A stretch of 64,000 bases of DNA from Microbacterium sp. Leaf288 (GTDB taxonomy: Bacteria; Actinomycetota; Actinomycetes; Actinomycetales; Microbacteriaceae): positions 674,195 through 738,194 of the forward strand of contig NZ_LMNI01000012.1 of the NCBI RefSeq assembly GCF_001422925.1, written 5' to 3'. Below are positions 33,328 through 42,067 of this stretch, one piece after another (the first letter of the stretch is position 1; each line of letters opens with the position of its first letter). Under the pieces are notes generated by a model that did not search any database, was not told where the DNA came from, and worked only from the letters and a program-made list of their open reading frames with translations. A program made the translations under genes and the position numbers.

Positions 33328-34332
33328 TCAGAGTTCGAGCAGGACCTTGGCCGAGGCGGACGAGTCGCGCGCGATCGTGAACGCCTCGACGGCACGGGAT
33401 GCCTCGATCGTGTGCGAGACGACCGCATCGAGTGCGTCGGATTCGGCGAGCATCGCCACGGCGTCGTCGATCTCGGTCGAGAAGCGGAACGCCCCGCGCA
33501 GGGTGAGCTCCTTCGCGAGCATCGGCGCCAGGTTCACGCCGATCTCGGCGTTCGCGAGCATGCCGACCTGCACGATCGTTCCGGTGCGGCGCGCGGCACG
33601 CACCGACTGCGTCAGCGAGACGGCGACGCCGGAGCACTCGAACACGACGTCGTACGATTCGTCGGCGATCGTGTCGCGGCCGACGAGCACCAGCTCGCTC
33701 GCCCCCAGGGCTGCGGCGCGGTCGAGCGGCTCGGTGCGCACGTCGCTCGCGCCGATGACCGCGGCCCCGGCGTGCGCGGCAGCGGCGACGACGAGGAGGC
33801 CGATCGGACCCGCGCCGATGACGAGAACGCGCGTGCCGGTGATGTCGCCGGCGAGGTTCACGGCGTGCAGCGCCACGGCGAGCGGTTCCGCCAGCGCCGC
33901 ACGCTCCAGCGGAAGCGCCTCGGGCAGTACGCGGATCATGTGATCCTCGACGACGAGGTACTCCGCGGCGCCGCCCTGACGATGCGGCGTGGTCGCGGCG
34001 CTGCCGAAGTAGTCGCCCCCGGGCCGCAGATGCGGGTGGTCCTCGAGTCCCGGGACCGGCGCGCCGTAGCGGGCGGGATGCACGGTGACCGGGGTGCCGG
34101 GCTCGAGCCGCCCGGACGGGTCGAGGTCGACGACTGCCGACAGCTCGTGCCCCGGGATGAGCGGCTCCTTGATCGCGTACTCGCCGTTGACGCCGTGGAA
34201 GTAGTAGTGCAGGTCGGACCCGCAGATGCCGACGAACCGGACGCGCAGGCGCACCTCGCCCTCACCGGGCTCGGGAAGCGGGCGGTCCTCCCAGCGGATG
34301 TCTTCCTTGCCGTGGATCGCGAGCGCCTTCAT
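33328..34332 (-). CDS. zinc-dependent dehydrogenase, L-idonate 5-dehydrogenase-like
   Basis: This 334-residue zinc MDR enzyme has catalytic zinc ligands Cys in FVGICGSDLHYYF and His in PGHELSA, a proton-relay region, and the Rossmann motif VIGAGPIGLLVVAAAAHAG. The usual structural-zinc cysteine quartet is replaced by GAPVPGLEDHPHLRPGGDYFGS, as in idonate/sorbitol-type relatives. It probably oxidises or reduces a sugar acid at C5 in the uronate pathway. I start at ATG 34332 behind GGAAGGAGGC. An ATG at 34365 overlapping the uxuB stop would add 11 residues and is possible. Confidence 0.85.
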   Translation of the reverse strand: MKALAIHGKEDIRWEDRPLPEPGEGEVRLRVRFVGICGSDLHYYFHGVNGEYAIKEPLIPGHELSAVVDLDPSGRLEPGTPVTVHPARYGAPVPGLEDHPHLRPGGDYFGSAATTPHRQGGAAEYLVVEDHMIRVLPEALPLERAALAEPLAVALHAVNLAGDITGTRVLVIGAGPIGLLVVAAAAHAGAAVIGASDVRTEPLDRAAALGASELVLVGRDTIADESYDVVFECSGVAVSLTQSVRAARRTGTIVQVGMLANAEIGVNLAPMLAKELTLRGAFRFSTEIDDAVAMLAESDALDAVVSHTIEASRAVEAFTIARDSSASAKVLLEL

Positions 34333-34361
34333 GGCGCCTCCTTCCTGGTGCTGTGCCGCGG

Positions 34362-35885
34362 TCATGCCGAGACCTCGTGACGGATGCCGGATGCTTCGGC
34401 CTGCGCGGCGGCCACACTGTCGGCCACCGCCGCCTCCACACCACCGCCGGTGATCGTGTCGATGAGCTCGCCGACGCGGGTGATGAACGCCGGACGACCC
34501 GCGAGCTCCTCGCCGAACAGCTGCAGCCCTGCGATCGCGGCGTCGGCGACGCCCTCGCCGTTGCGCGCGCCCGCGGCGGCTTCCGCGAGACGAGGGCGCG
34601 CAGCATCCGTCATCGCATCGGCGAACCGACCCGGCTGGAAGCCCGGAAGCGGGGCGAGGCACGACAGGTACGACGCGACCGTGAGCGCGATCAGGTGCGG
34701 CATCGTCCCGTTCTCGAGGGCCCGCACGGCGGGCTCGGGGATGCGCTGGCGGAGCTTCACCGATCCATCGGTGCCGACCTGCGTCGTGCGGTGGCCGAGA
34801 GCGGTGTTGCCCCAGCGCTCGAACAGCTCGCGCTGGTAGTCGTCGAAGTCGACGCCCGACGGCATCTCGATCGACGGCGCGTACTCGTCCGCGAGGACGA
34901 TCCGGGCGGCGGCGTCGATGTCGGCGAGGCCGATCGCCTCGGGGATGGTCTCGACCCCGCGGAGCGCGCCGAGGTAGGCGATGAGCGAGTGCGTGCCGTT
35001 GAGCAGCCGCACCTTCATCTGCTCGTACCTGCCGACCTCATCGGTGAAAACGGCTCCCCCGGCCTCCCACGCCGGGCGGCCGGCGCGGAAGTCGTCCTCG
35101 ATCGCCCACATCGTGAAGGGCTCCGCGGGGACGGGGATGTCATCGCGCGCACCCAGCAGCCCGGACACGCGGGTCCGCAGCTCGGGGGTCGTCGAGGGGA
35201 CGATGCGGTCGACCATGCTCGACGGGAACGACACGCGCTCGTCGAGGAACGCCAGCGCCTCGGCCCCTTCGGCTCCCGGCAGGCTCTGCAGGAACTCCTG
35301 CACGAGCCGGCGGGTGTGCGATCCGTTCGCCGCCAGGTTGTCGCAGCTGAGCACCGTGAGCGGAGCACCGGATGCCGCGGCCCGCCGCTGGATGCCACGT
35401 GCGAGCTGACCGATCGTCGATGCCGGACTGCCGCCTTGCAGGTCGGCCGCGATGACCGGAGAGGCGACGTCGAGGTGGCCGGTCGCGGGCGAGTAGCTGT
35501 AGCCGTTCTCGGTCACGGTGAGCGTGACGATGCGGATCGCCGGATCAGCGATGGCCTGCACGACCCGGTCGGGTTCATCCGCGGCGACGAACGCGTCGGT
35601 GTGGACGGCGGGAACGGCGAGTCGGGTTCCCGCCGGCGAGATCTCGGCGACGGCGTAGAGCATGTCCTGCACGCGCATCGCGTCGACGACAGATCGCGAT
35701 CGCGACGCGACTCCCACGATCCCCCAATCATCGCCGCTTCCTGCGGCGAGCGCAGCGGCCGTGTACACGGCCTGGTGCGCACGGTGGAAGCTGCCGAGAC
35801 CGAGGTGGAGGATTCCCGCCGAGCGGGGCGCATCGGCAACGGCGACCGTCGTCGGAAGGCTCCGGCCGAGCCGGGCGGCGGTCAT
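34362..35885 (-). CDS. uxuB: D-fructuronate reductase / mannitol dehydrogenase family
   Basis: This 507-residue polyol-specific long-chain dehydrogenase has the NAD-binding motif LHLGLGSFHRAHQAVY near the N-terminus and the catalytic K-x5-N-x2-H signature in MKVRLLNGTHSLIAYLG. Fructuronate reductase makes D-mannonate from D-fructuronate, which fits the mannonate dehydratase, KDG kinase and aldolase downstream; mannitol 2-dehydrogenase is the alternative. The start is ATG 35885, behind CAGGAGCGACGG. It is the first gene of the leftward cluster and diverges from the LacI gene at 36048. A palindromic element lies 79 nt upstream. Confidence 0.87.
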   Translation of the reverse strand: MTAARLGRSLPTTVAVADAPRSAGILHLGLGSFHRAHQAVYTAAALAAGSGDDWGIVGVASRSRSVVDAMRVQDMLYAVAEISPAGTRLAVPAVHTDAFVAADEPDRVVQAIADPAIRIVTLTVTENGYSYSPATGHLDVASPVIAADLQGGSPASTIGQLARGIQRRAAASGAPLTVLSCDNLAANGSHTRRLVQEFLQSLPGAEGAEALAFLDERVSFPSSMVDRIVPSTTPELRTRVSGLLGARDDIPVPAEPFTMWAIEDDFRAGRPAWEAGGAVFTDEVGRYEQMKVRLLNGTHSLIAYLGALRGVETIPEAIGLADIDAAARIVLADEYAPSIEMPSGVDFDDYQRELFERWGNTALGHRTTQVGTDGSVKLRQRIPEPAVRALENGTMPHLIALTVASYLSCLAPLPGFQPGRFADAMTDAARPRLAEAAAGARNGEGVADAAIAGLQLFGEELAGRPAFITRVGELIDTITGGGVEAAVADSVAAAQAEASGIRHEVSA

Positions 35886-35963
35886 GCCGTCGCTCCTGCG
35901 GGGGCGCTCGTCCGTCGAGTCGAGGGATCCTCGGTGATCGTCATGGAAAAGAGTGTGCAGGGT

Positions 35964-35981
35964 TTGTACAATGTTTGTCAA
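35964..35981. promoter_or_regulatory. operator-like palindrome at the uxuB promoter
   Basis: TTGTACAATGTTTGTCAA has TTG/CAA ends and an inner AA/TT pair around TG. It lies in the gap between uxuB (35885, minus) and the LacI gene (36048, plus), the natural place for that repressor's site. Its core ACAATGTT recurs at 39547-39562. Confidence 0.5.
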
Positions 35982-36047
35982 GGCGTTGCATCACATCGGC
36001 ATGAGCCATGATGGGAACGCTGGCTGGGCTCGAGATCGGAACGCGGG

Positions 36048-37010
36048 ATGACGGCGACATTGACCGACGTGGCTCGGCGCGCGGGCGTTTCTGTCGCGAC
36101 GGCCTCGCGCGCATTCGGGGAGCCCGACCGCCTCGCGGTCGCGACGCGGGATCGCGTGCTCCGCGCCGCGAGCGACCTCGGGTACGCGACTCCGCAGGCC
36201 GCGACGACCACGCGCACGATCGGCGTCATCGTCCCCGATGTGGCGAACCCCGTGTACGCCACACTTCTCAAGGCGATCGAGGGTCAGGCCTGGCACGGCC
36301 GCCATCGGATCGTGCTGTTCGACGCGGATGAGGACCTGCGGCGCGAGCGCGAGCAGATCGAGCGCGCGCGCAAGCTCGACGGCATGCTGCTGTGCTCTCC
36401 TCGCCTGCCCGACGAAGACGTGCTGGCCCTCGTCGGCGAGACGCCGTACGTCGTGATCAACCGGCTCCTCGCGGGTGCTCCGTGCGTGCTGATGGACGCC
36501 GAGCACGGACCTCGGCAGGCGGTCGAGCACCTGGCGGCGCTCGGCCACCGGCACATCGCCTATGCCGCCGGGCCTCTCGGATCGTGGGCCGACAGCCGGC
36601 GATCCGACACGGTCGCGCGCGCGTGCGAGAGCTTCGGCATCCGTCTCACGCGGCTCAGCCACCACGCCGCGTCCATCCAGGGCGGACGCGCCGCGGCGGC
36701 GCCCGCGGCCGCGAGCGGCGCGACAGCCGTGATCGCATACAACGACCTCGTGGCGCTCGGTGTCGAAGCCGGCATGTCGGACCTCGGCCGCTCGTGCCCC
36801 GAAGACATCAGCATCGTCGGCATCGACGACATCGAGATGGCGGGAGCCGTGACGCCGGGTCTGACGACGGTGCGGATGCCGATCGGCAGAAGCGGGGCCC
36901 TCGCCGTCGACCTCCTGCTGCAGGCGATGGCCGGCACCCCACCCGAGGAGGCAGCGGTCCTCAACTCGCAGCTGATCGTTCGCGGCTCGACGGGCGCGCC
37001 GGCCGCGTGA
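36048..37010 (+). CDS. LacI-family regulator of the hexuronate cluster
   Basis: This 320-residue regulator has HTH TLTDVARRAGVSVATASRAFG, a short hinge and a ligand domain (TIGVIVPDVANPVYATLLKAIEG, VIAYNDLVALGVEAGM, DISIVGIDDIEMAGAVTPGLTTVR). The hinge region YATPQAATTTRT lacks the usual xxALAxGRT form, which is somewhat unusual. It diverges from uxuB across about 162 bp, so it probably controls uronate catabolism, sensing a sugar acid or KDG. The start is ATG 36048. Confidence 0.9.
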   Translation: MTATLTDVARRAGVSVATASRAFGEPDRLAVATRDRVLRAASDLGYATPQAATTTRTIGVIVPDVANPVYATLLKAIEGQAWHGRHRIVLFDADEDLRREREQIERARKLDGMLLCSPRLPDEDVLALVGETPYVVINRLLAGAPCVLMDAEHGPRQAVEHLAALGHRHIAYAAGPLGSWADSRRSDTVARACESFGIRLTRLSHHAASIQGGRAAAAPAAASGATAVIAYNDLVALGVEAGMSDLGRSCPEDISIVGIDDIEMAGAVTPGLTTVRMPIGRSGALAVDLLLQAMAGTPPEEAAVLNSQLIVRGSTGAPAA

Positions 37011-37052
37011 GGTCCCCGACGGCGCCGCGCCCGCGCGCCGCGCGGGTGCGCG

Positions 37053-37520
37053 TCACGTCGTGAGCGTCGCGCGGATCCCCTCCACGGCGAGCGCGTGGTC
37101 CCCCTCGGACGACAGCCCCGACAGCGTCAGCGCGGCGACGACGCCGGCTCCGCGAACCCGGATGGGCACCGAGCCGCCGGTCACCGCGTAGTCGCCGGCC
37201 GCCAGCCACCCGACGGCGGTGGGGTCGTAGCCCGCGGCCGCCATCCGCGCGGCGAACAGCGCCGAGCTCGTCTCGAAGCGGAACACCACCGCGCTCTTGC
37301 GCCGGATCCAGTCGTCCTGATCCACCGTGACGACGGGCAGCGCGCTGCGGAACAGGATCATCCCGTTCACGCGGCGGATGTCGATGGCGACCCCGTGCCC
37401 GCGTTCCTCCGCGAGCGCGCGCACCGCGCTGCCCAGCCGCCACGCTTCGTCCGTGCCGAACCGATCCCAGGTGAGCTCGGCCTCCCCCGCTTCCAGCGCT
37501 GCGACGAGATCCTGTTCCAT
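37053..37520 (-). CDS. UPF0303 / GlcG-HbpS-like protein
   Basis: This small cytoplasmic protein of 155 residues resembles the UPF0303/YBR137-type branch of the HbpS/GlcG fold. The N-terminal helix (LTWDRFGTDEAWRLGSAVRALAEE) is followed by VAIDIRRVNGMILFRSALP and the GDYAVTGGSVPIRVRGAGVVAALTLSGL glycine-rich strand, cited in part. Its function is unknown; relatives bind haem or sit in carbohydrate operons. Its ATG shares a base with the stop of the propeller gene, so it is the last gene of a three-gene unit. Confidence 0.78.
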   Translation of the reverse strand: MEQDLVAALEAGEAELTWDRFGTDEAWRLGSAVRALAEERGHGVAIDIRRVNGMILFRSALPVVTVDQDDWIRRKSAVVFRFETSSALFAARMAAAGYDPTAVGWLAAGDYAVTGGSVPIRVRGAGVVAALTLSGLSSEGDHALAVEGIRATLTT

Positions 37521-38440
37521 CACTCCTCCTTCTCGCCGTCGCCGGCGCTGGCGATCGGGTAGTCCACATAAGCGAAGCGCGTGCCGTCGGGTGACCAGCT
37601 GTTGACGTTGATGGTTCCCTGGCCTCCGAACAGCTCGACGGCGACGCGAGCCCGGGTCCACGCATCCGTCTGCGAGATGTCATCGACCACCCGCAGCTGT
37701 ACGGGCAGGTCGGCGGGGTGGCCTTCCGTGCCGACGGGGAAGCTGAGGAACACCGCTCGGGTGCCCGTGGGATCGATGTGCGGGAACCAGTTGACCCGTT
37801 CGTCGAAGGTCAGCTGCTCGAGCCCAGTGCCATCCGGACGGATGCGGGCGATCTGCGCATGCCCGGGGGCTTCGGTGAACCGCTCGGTGTTGAAGAAGAC
37901 CCACTCGCCGTCGGGCGCATACTCCGAGCCGTCGTCGGGCCCGCGACCTTCGGTGAGCGCCGCATCCCACGACCCGGATGCATCGATCACGCGGATGGTG
38001 CCGCTGTCCCAGCCGTTCGCGGGGTTCAGCGCCACGTATGCCAGCTGCTCGCCGTCGGGGCTGACCCCGTGGAGGAAATGCCAGTGCGGACTGCCGTCCG
38101 GCGTCACCTTCCGCACCGCACCGGTCGTGAGGGACGCCGCATAGAGGTGGCCGTCGTTCGCCGACACATAGATCGTGTCGCCGTCAGGTGCGAGCACATG
38201 GTCGTTGTTGAGCTCCGGCAGCTTCTCGATCGGCACCGGAGCCGGCGGTGCAGAGCCGTCGGCGGGCATGCGCCAGAGGATCCCGTCGCCGTTGAGGATC
38301 AGGTCGCCGCCGGCCGTCCAGTTCGGCGCCTCGACGAGAACCTCGCGGTCGACGTGGACCACCGTGCTCTCCCCCGTCGCGAGGTCGTACACGTGGACGC
38401 GGGCGACCTGCCCGTCGGCGAGCGTACGTGCCCAGCCCAT
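37520..38440 (-). CDS. TolB-like beta-propeller protein
   Basis: This protein of about 306 residues without a signal peptide is built of TolB/WD40-like PD40 repeats: VLAPDGDTIYVSANDGHLY, GVSPDGEQLAYVAL, EYAPDGEWVFFNTER, HIDPTGTRAVFLSFP and SWSPDGTRFAYVDYP. Such propellers occur in oligogalacturonate lyases and in periplasmic TolB-like proteins. Placement between a sugar oxidoreductase and a UPF0303 gene, near uronate enzymes, makes an intracellular uronide-acting enzyme thinkable, but I see no diagnostic catalytic signature. It shares one base with both neighbours (TGATG junctions). Confidence 0.7.
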   Translation of the reverse strand: MGWARTLADGQVARVHVYDLATGESTVVHVDREVLVEAPNWTAGGDLILNGDGILWRMPADGSAPPAPVPIEKLPELNNDHVLAPDGDTIYVSANDGHLYAASLTTGAVRKVTPDGSPHWHFLHGVSPDGEQLAYVALNPANGWDSGTIRVIDASGSWDAALTEGRGPDDGSEYAPDGEWVFFNTERFTEAPGHAQIARIRPDGTGLEQLTFDERVNWFPHIDPTGTRAVFLSFPVGTEGHPADLPVQLRVVDDISQTDAWTRARVAVELFGGQGTINVNSWSPDGTRFAYVDYPIASAGDGEKEE

Positions 38441-39471
38441 CAGCGCGCGCCCAGCTGCCGGCGCGCTTCGTCGATCGTCGCGAGGATCGACACGGTCTCG
38501 GCGTGCGTGTGCAGCGGGGACTCCGCGCGGCCTTCCCCGACGTAGCGGGCCAGGGCGGTCGCCTCCCAGGCCAGCCCGTCCATGAGCCCCACCCCGGTCG
38601 GGTCACGCCAGACGACGGGCTCTTCGAAGAGATCGTGCGAGCGCAGGGTGATCGCGGTCGGGATGTGGAACGGCCCCTCGATGTCGATCCGCGCGGTCGT
38701 GCCGCAGATCGATGCGACGGTCGGCGTGCGCGTGAGGATCGAGGTCATCAGCGTGGACTGCTCCTCGCCGTGCCCGAGCACCACCGTCGAGGTCGCGTCC
38801 ACCCCTGATGGGGTCAGCGAGCCGACGGCCGTGATCGACGTCGGCTCGCCCAGCACCATCGAGTCGAGCTGGATCGGATAGATGCCGAGATCCAGCAGTG
38901 CTCCGCCGCCCGTGCCAGGCCGGAGCAGCCGGTGACCCGGGTCGTCGGCGAGCGGCTGGCCGTGGTCGGCGATGACACTGCGGACGTCGCCGAGGATCCC
39001 CTCGTCGATCACGCGACGGATCATCCGCGTCTGCGGCAGGTACCGCGTCCACATCGCCTCCATGAGGAAGACGCCGGCGGCACGCGCCGCGTCGACCAGC
39101 TGCTGCGCGTCGGCGGCGCTTGTGGCGAGCGGCTTCTCCATGAGCACGTGCTTGCCGGCGGCGATCGCGCGCAGTCCGAGCGACAGGTGCTCGCTCTGCG
39201 GTGCCGCGACGTAGATCACGTCGACGCCCGGATCGTCGAGCAGCGCGTCGACGCTCGAATGACCGGTCGGGATGCTGTGCGCCTCGGCGAAGCTCTCGGC
39301 CTTGGCCTGGGCGCGCGCGGCGACGGCGACCACCTTCTGCGCGGTGTGCTTCTGCACGGCGGCGACGAAGAACCCCGCGATCCAGCCGGCACCGAGGACA
39401 CCCCAGCGCAGCGCGGGTTCGCCCCTCTCGGGAAGGAAAAGCTCCGGTTCGGGCAGGGATCTGGGCAGCAT
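38440..39471 (-). CDS. Gfo/Idh/MocA family oxidoreductase
   Basis: This 343-residue NAD(P)-dependent sugar or inositol dehydrogenase has an N-terminal Rossmann fold (RWGVLGAGWIAGFFVAAVQ), the conserved EKPLATSAADAQ (catalytic Lys) near residue 100, and a C-terminal beta-sheet domain with GGGALLDLGIYPIQL. It probably oxidises a sugar or dehydro-sugar in the cytoplasm. I start at MLPRSLPEPE (ATG 39471), which has GAAGGAG upstream; an ATG at 39489 in frame lacks this. It heads a leftward three-gene operon and diverges from the binding-protein gene at 39630. Confidence 0.88.
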   Translation of the reverse strand: MLPRSLPEPELFLPERGEPALRWGVLGAGWIAGFFVAAVQKHTAQKVVAVAARAQAKAESFAEAHSIPTGHSSVDALLDDPGVDVIYVAAPQSEHLSLGLRAIAAGKHVLMEKPLATSAADAQQLVDAARAAGVFLMEAMWTRYLPQTRMIRRVIDEGILGDVRSVIADHGQPLADDPGHRLLRPGTGGGALLDLGIYPIQLDSMVLGEPTSITAVGSLTPSGVDATSTVVLGHGEEQSTLMTSILTRTPTVASICGTTARIDIEGPFHIPTAITLRSHDLFEEPVVWRDPTGVGLMDGLAWEATALARYVGEGRAESPLHTHAETVSILATIDEARRQLGAR

Positions 39472-39546
39472 CGACACTCCTTCGGTCATCGGCGACGCGA
39501 TGACTTTAGCATCGTAAAAGATTTCTCGGCAATCAGCGAACTAATC

Positions 39547-39562
39547 TTTGACAATGTTCAAA
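39547..39562. promoter_or_regulatory. operator-like palindrome in a divergent promoter
   Basis: TTTGACAATGTTCAAA is palindromic except for the two inner pairs beside the centre. It lies in the 158-bp gap between the oxidoreductase (39471, minus) and the binding lipoprotein (39630, plus). It shares ACAATGTT with the element before uxuB. Confidence 0.5.
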
Positions 39563-39629
39563 ACAAGCTGATAGCTTCTCCGGCGATGGCGGTCCAATGA
39601 CGGATCACCTCCACGAGAAGGGACCAAGG

Positions 39630-41162
39630 ATGTTCCGTTGGAAGGCCACAGCAGCCCTCGCGATCGTCGCTTCGCTCACCCTCGCCGGCTGCGCCGGCGG
39701 AGATGGCGACGGCGGGGGCACGAGCGACTCAGGGCGCGCGGAAAGACTCACGCTGATCGCGATCGCGTCGCCCACGAGCTACGACGTCGGCCAGGGCGCC
39801 GAGTACGGCAACCGGAGCGTGTTCTTCCAGGCGGTGTACGACACGCTGCTGCAGAAGGACGCCGCCGGAGAGATCATTCCCTGGCTGGCGACGGACTGGG
39901 AGTACAACGACGACAGCACGGTGCTCACGCTCACCCTGCGCGACGACGTCGTGTTCAGCGACGGCACCGCACTGGATGCCGTCGCCGTGGCTGCCAGCCT
40001 CGAGCGCTTCCGTGACGGGACGGCACCGCAGGCGGCGACCTTCGCCGGCAAGGAGTTCGAAGCCGTCGACGCGACGACGGTCACCATCACCCAGCCCGCA
40101 CCCGACCCCTCCCTCATCAATCTGCTGTCGATCGCCCCAGGCCTGATCCAAGCCCCGTCCAGTTTCGACGACCCGTCGTCGGCGACCTCCCCCGTCGGCT
40201 CGGGCCCGTACGTGCTCGACAGCGCGGCGTCGGTCACGGGAACGACCTACGTCTACACGGCGAATCCGGACTACTGGAACCCCGACGCCGTCCACTACGA
40301 CAGCCTGACGATCAACGTCATCGACGACCCGACCGCCGCCCTCAACGCGATGAAGGCCGGCGAAGCCAACGGGCTGCCGCTGGTCAACAACGACGCGATC
40401 GACGAGGTGTCGGCGTCAGGCTGGGAGGTCGCGTCCAACGAACTCGACTTCCACGGACTCATCCTGCTCGATCGGTCCGGGGCGATGGCACCGGAGCTCG
40501 CCGACGTGAGGGTGCGGCAGGCCATCAACATGGCCTTCGACCGCGAGGCGCTGCTGGACGTCCTGCAGGCCGGCTACGGAACCCTCACGCAGCAGGTCTT
40601 CCCGACGACATCCGTCGGCTACGACGAGGCCCTCGACAGCACCTACGAGTACGACCCCGAAGGCGCCAAGAAGCTCCTGGCCGAAGCGGGCTACCCCGAC
40701 GGCTTCACCCTCGCCATGATGTCGACTCCGGCGTTCCAGACGACCTTCGACCTCGTCGCACAGCAGCTGGCCGACATCGGGATCACCGTCGACTACACCG
40801 ACCCCGGCACAGGCAACTTCATCACCGACATGCTCGCCCCGAAATACCCCGCCACCTGGATGTCACTCGAGCAGAACCCCGACTGGCAGCTGATCAACTT
40901 CATGATCGCCCCCGAGGCGACCTTCAACCCCTTCCACTCCCAGGACCCGCAGGTCGACGACTACATCTCGACCATCCAGCTGGGCACGCCGGAGGAGGCG
41001 GAACAGGCTACGAAGGACCTCAACGCCTACATCACGGACCAGGCGTGGTTCGCGCCCTGGTACCGCAAGCAGGGCAGCTTCGCGCACGACACCGGCACGG
41101 CCGTGGCGATGTGGCCGACCAACTCCTACCCGTCGCTGTTCGGGTTCTCCCCTGCGAACTGA
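39630..41162 (+). CDS. oligopeptide/glycoside-type ABC binding lipoprotein (SBP_bac_5)
   Basis: This 510-residue family 5 solute-binding protein has a signal peptide with lipobox LTLAGC (Cys about residue 22). Mature motifs include NRSVFFQAVYDTLLQKDAAGEIIPWLATDWEYNDD, VRQAINMAFDREALL and AEAGYPDGF, the last two being hallmarks of DppA/OppA-like proteins. In soil actinobacteria many such proteins bind oligosaccharides. No permease or ATPase gene follows; an 18-bp terminator comes at once, so it is an orphan that must use a transporter encoded elsewhere. I start at ATG 39630, behind CCAAGG; an in-frame ATG at 39597 would put a charged stretch before the signal peptide. Confidence 0.88.
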   Translation: MFRWKATAALAIVASLTLAGCAGGDGDGGGTSDSGRAERLTLIAIASPTSYDVGQGAEYGNRSVFFQAVYDTLLQKDAAGEIIPWLATDWEYNDDSTVLTLTLRDDVVFSDGTALDAVAVAASLERFRDGTAPQAATFAGKEFEAVDATTVTITQPAPDPSLINLLSIAPGLIQAPSSFDDPSSATSPVGSGPYVLDSAASVTGTTYVYTANPDYWNPDAVHYDSLTINVIDDPTAALNAMKAGEANGLPLVNNDAIDEVSASGWEVASNELDFHGLILLDRSGAMAPELADVRVRQAINMAFDREALLDVLQAGYGTLTQQVFPTTSVGYDEALDSTYEYDPEGAKKLLAEAGYPDGFTLAMMSTPAFQTTFDLVAQQLADIGITVDYTDPGTGNFITDMLAPKYPATWMSLEQNPDWQLINFMIAPEATFNPFHSQDPQVDDYISTIQLGTPEEAEQATKDLNAYITDQAWFAPWYRKQGSFAHDTGTAVAMWPTNSYPSLFGFSPAN

Positions 41163-41170
41163 TCAGCGGC

Positions 41171-41208
41171 ACGACGGCCCCGGCGCGACATCGCGCCGGG
41201 GCCGTCGT
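41171..41208. terminator. strong bidirectional terminator hairpin
   Basis: ACGACGGCCCCGGCGCGA (41171-41188) pairs perfectly over 18 bp with its complement at 41191-41208, leaving a 2-nt CA gap at the tip. It lies between the convergent binding lipoprotein (stop 41162) and TetR gene (stop 41254). Confidence 0.88.
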
Positions 41209-41253
41209 GTGCACTCTCGACTCCGCGGTTCTCCGCACACGGTTCGGGGGGGG

Positions 41254-41913
41254 TCAGGCGGACGCGGCGATGCCCTTGCGGAGCGAGGCCAGCTGCGGCA
41301 CGGACTCGTCGCTCAACCGCACGGCCGGGTCGTCGGCCAGCGACCGCAGCGCCTCGACGGCGCCGGCGAGCAGGGCGACGGCATCGATCCGCTCGTCGAG
41401 CAGCGCCTGCAGCTGCACGCCGTCCGACACGGCGATGAGCCGCTGCGCCTCGTCCGCCGGATCGAGATCGGGCGGGATCAAGCCGGCATCCTGCTCCGCG
41501 GTGATCCCCTCCGCGATCTGCTGCGCGACGCGCTCGTAGCGCTCGCGGAAGAACGCGTGCGCCTCGTGGTCGGGCGCGACGGCCTCGGCGGCGAACGAGT
41601 GCAGCAGGTGCACGAACCCGGGCACATACAGATTGAGACGCACATGCTCGACGAGGAAGTCGAGGGGCCGGTCGGGCACGGCCTCGACGGCGCGCGCAGC
41701 CTGGGTGTCGGCATCCCATCTCTCGATGACGGCCTGGAGCAGTCCGTCGCGCGAGCCGAAGTAGTAGACGAGGTGCGCGGCCTCGACGCCGCTCTCGCGC
41801 GCGATCTCGCGCAGGCTGAGCCGCCGGAAACCGGCCCCCGCGATGGCGTGCATCGCCGCCGCGAGCATCTCGTCGCGCCGCGCCATGCCCTTCGCATACG
41901 ACGGTTGCCTCAT
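41254..41913 (-). CDS. TetR-family transcriptional regulator
   Basis: This 219-residue regulator has an N-terminal HTH in MLAAAMHAIAGAGFRRLSLREIARESGVEAAHLVYYFGSRDGLLQAV (quoted elsewhere only in part; key elements are LREIARESG and YYFGSRDGL). A helical ligand-binding domain follows. It stands downstream of the galactoside transporter operon, but a terminator at 42000-42032 separates them, so it is probably an independent unit. I see no clear palindrome in its own promoter and cannot name its target. Confidence 0.88.
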   Translation of the reverse strand: MRQPSYAKGMARRDEMLAAAMHAIAGAGFRRLSLREIARESGVEAAHLVYYFGSRDGLLQAVIERWDADTQAARAVEAVPDRPLDFLVEHVRLNLYVPGFVHLLHSFAAEAVAPDHEAHAFFRERYERVAQQIAEGITAEQDAGLIPPDLDPADEAQRLIAVSDGVQLQALLDERIDAVALLAGAVEALRSLADDPAVRLSDESVPQLASLRKGIAASA

Positions 41914-41999
41914 GTGCCCACCCTACGGGCGGAGCGCGGCCGTGTGCGTCTGCGCGGGCGGGAAGACCGGCCCCGAGGGTCGTGCGATCGGGGCGAGGG

Positions 42000-42032
42000 G
42001 TGCGGGAGGCCGGCGCATCCAGCCTCCCGCAC
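42000..42032 (-). terminator. terminator of the galactoside operon
   Basis: GTGCGGGAGGC (42000-42010) pairs perfectly with GCCTCCCGCAC (42022-42032) around an 11-nt loop. It lies 35 nt past the permease stop at 42068. Confidence 0.75.
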
Positions 42033-42067
42033 GGCGTTGCGGCGCAGCATCCGTCATCCGCGCGCGA

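Noticed and set aside
39171..39471. Start of the oxidoreductase at ATG 39489
   Set aside because: The ATG at 39471 has GAAGGAG at good spacing, whereas 39489 would put that site inside the coding region.
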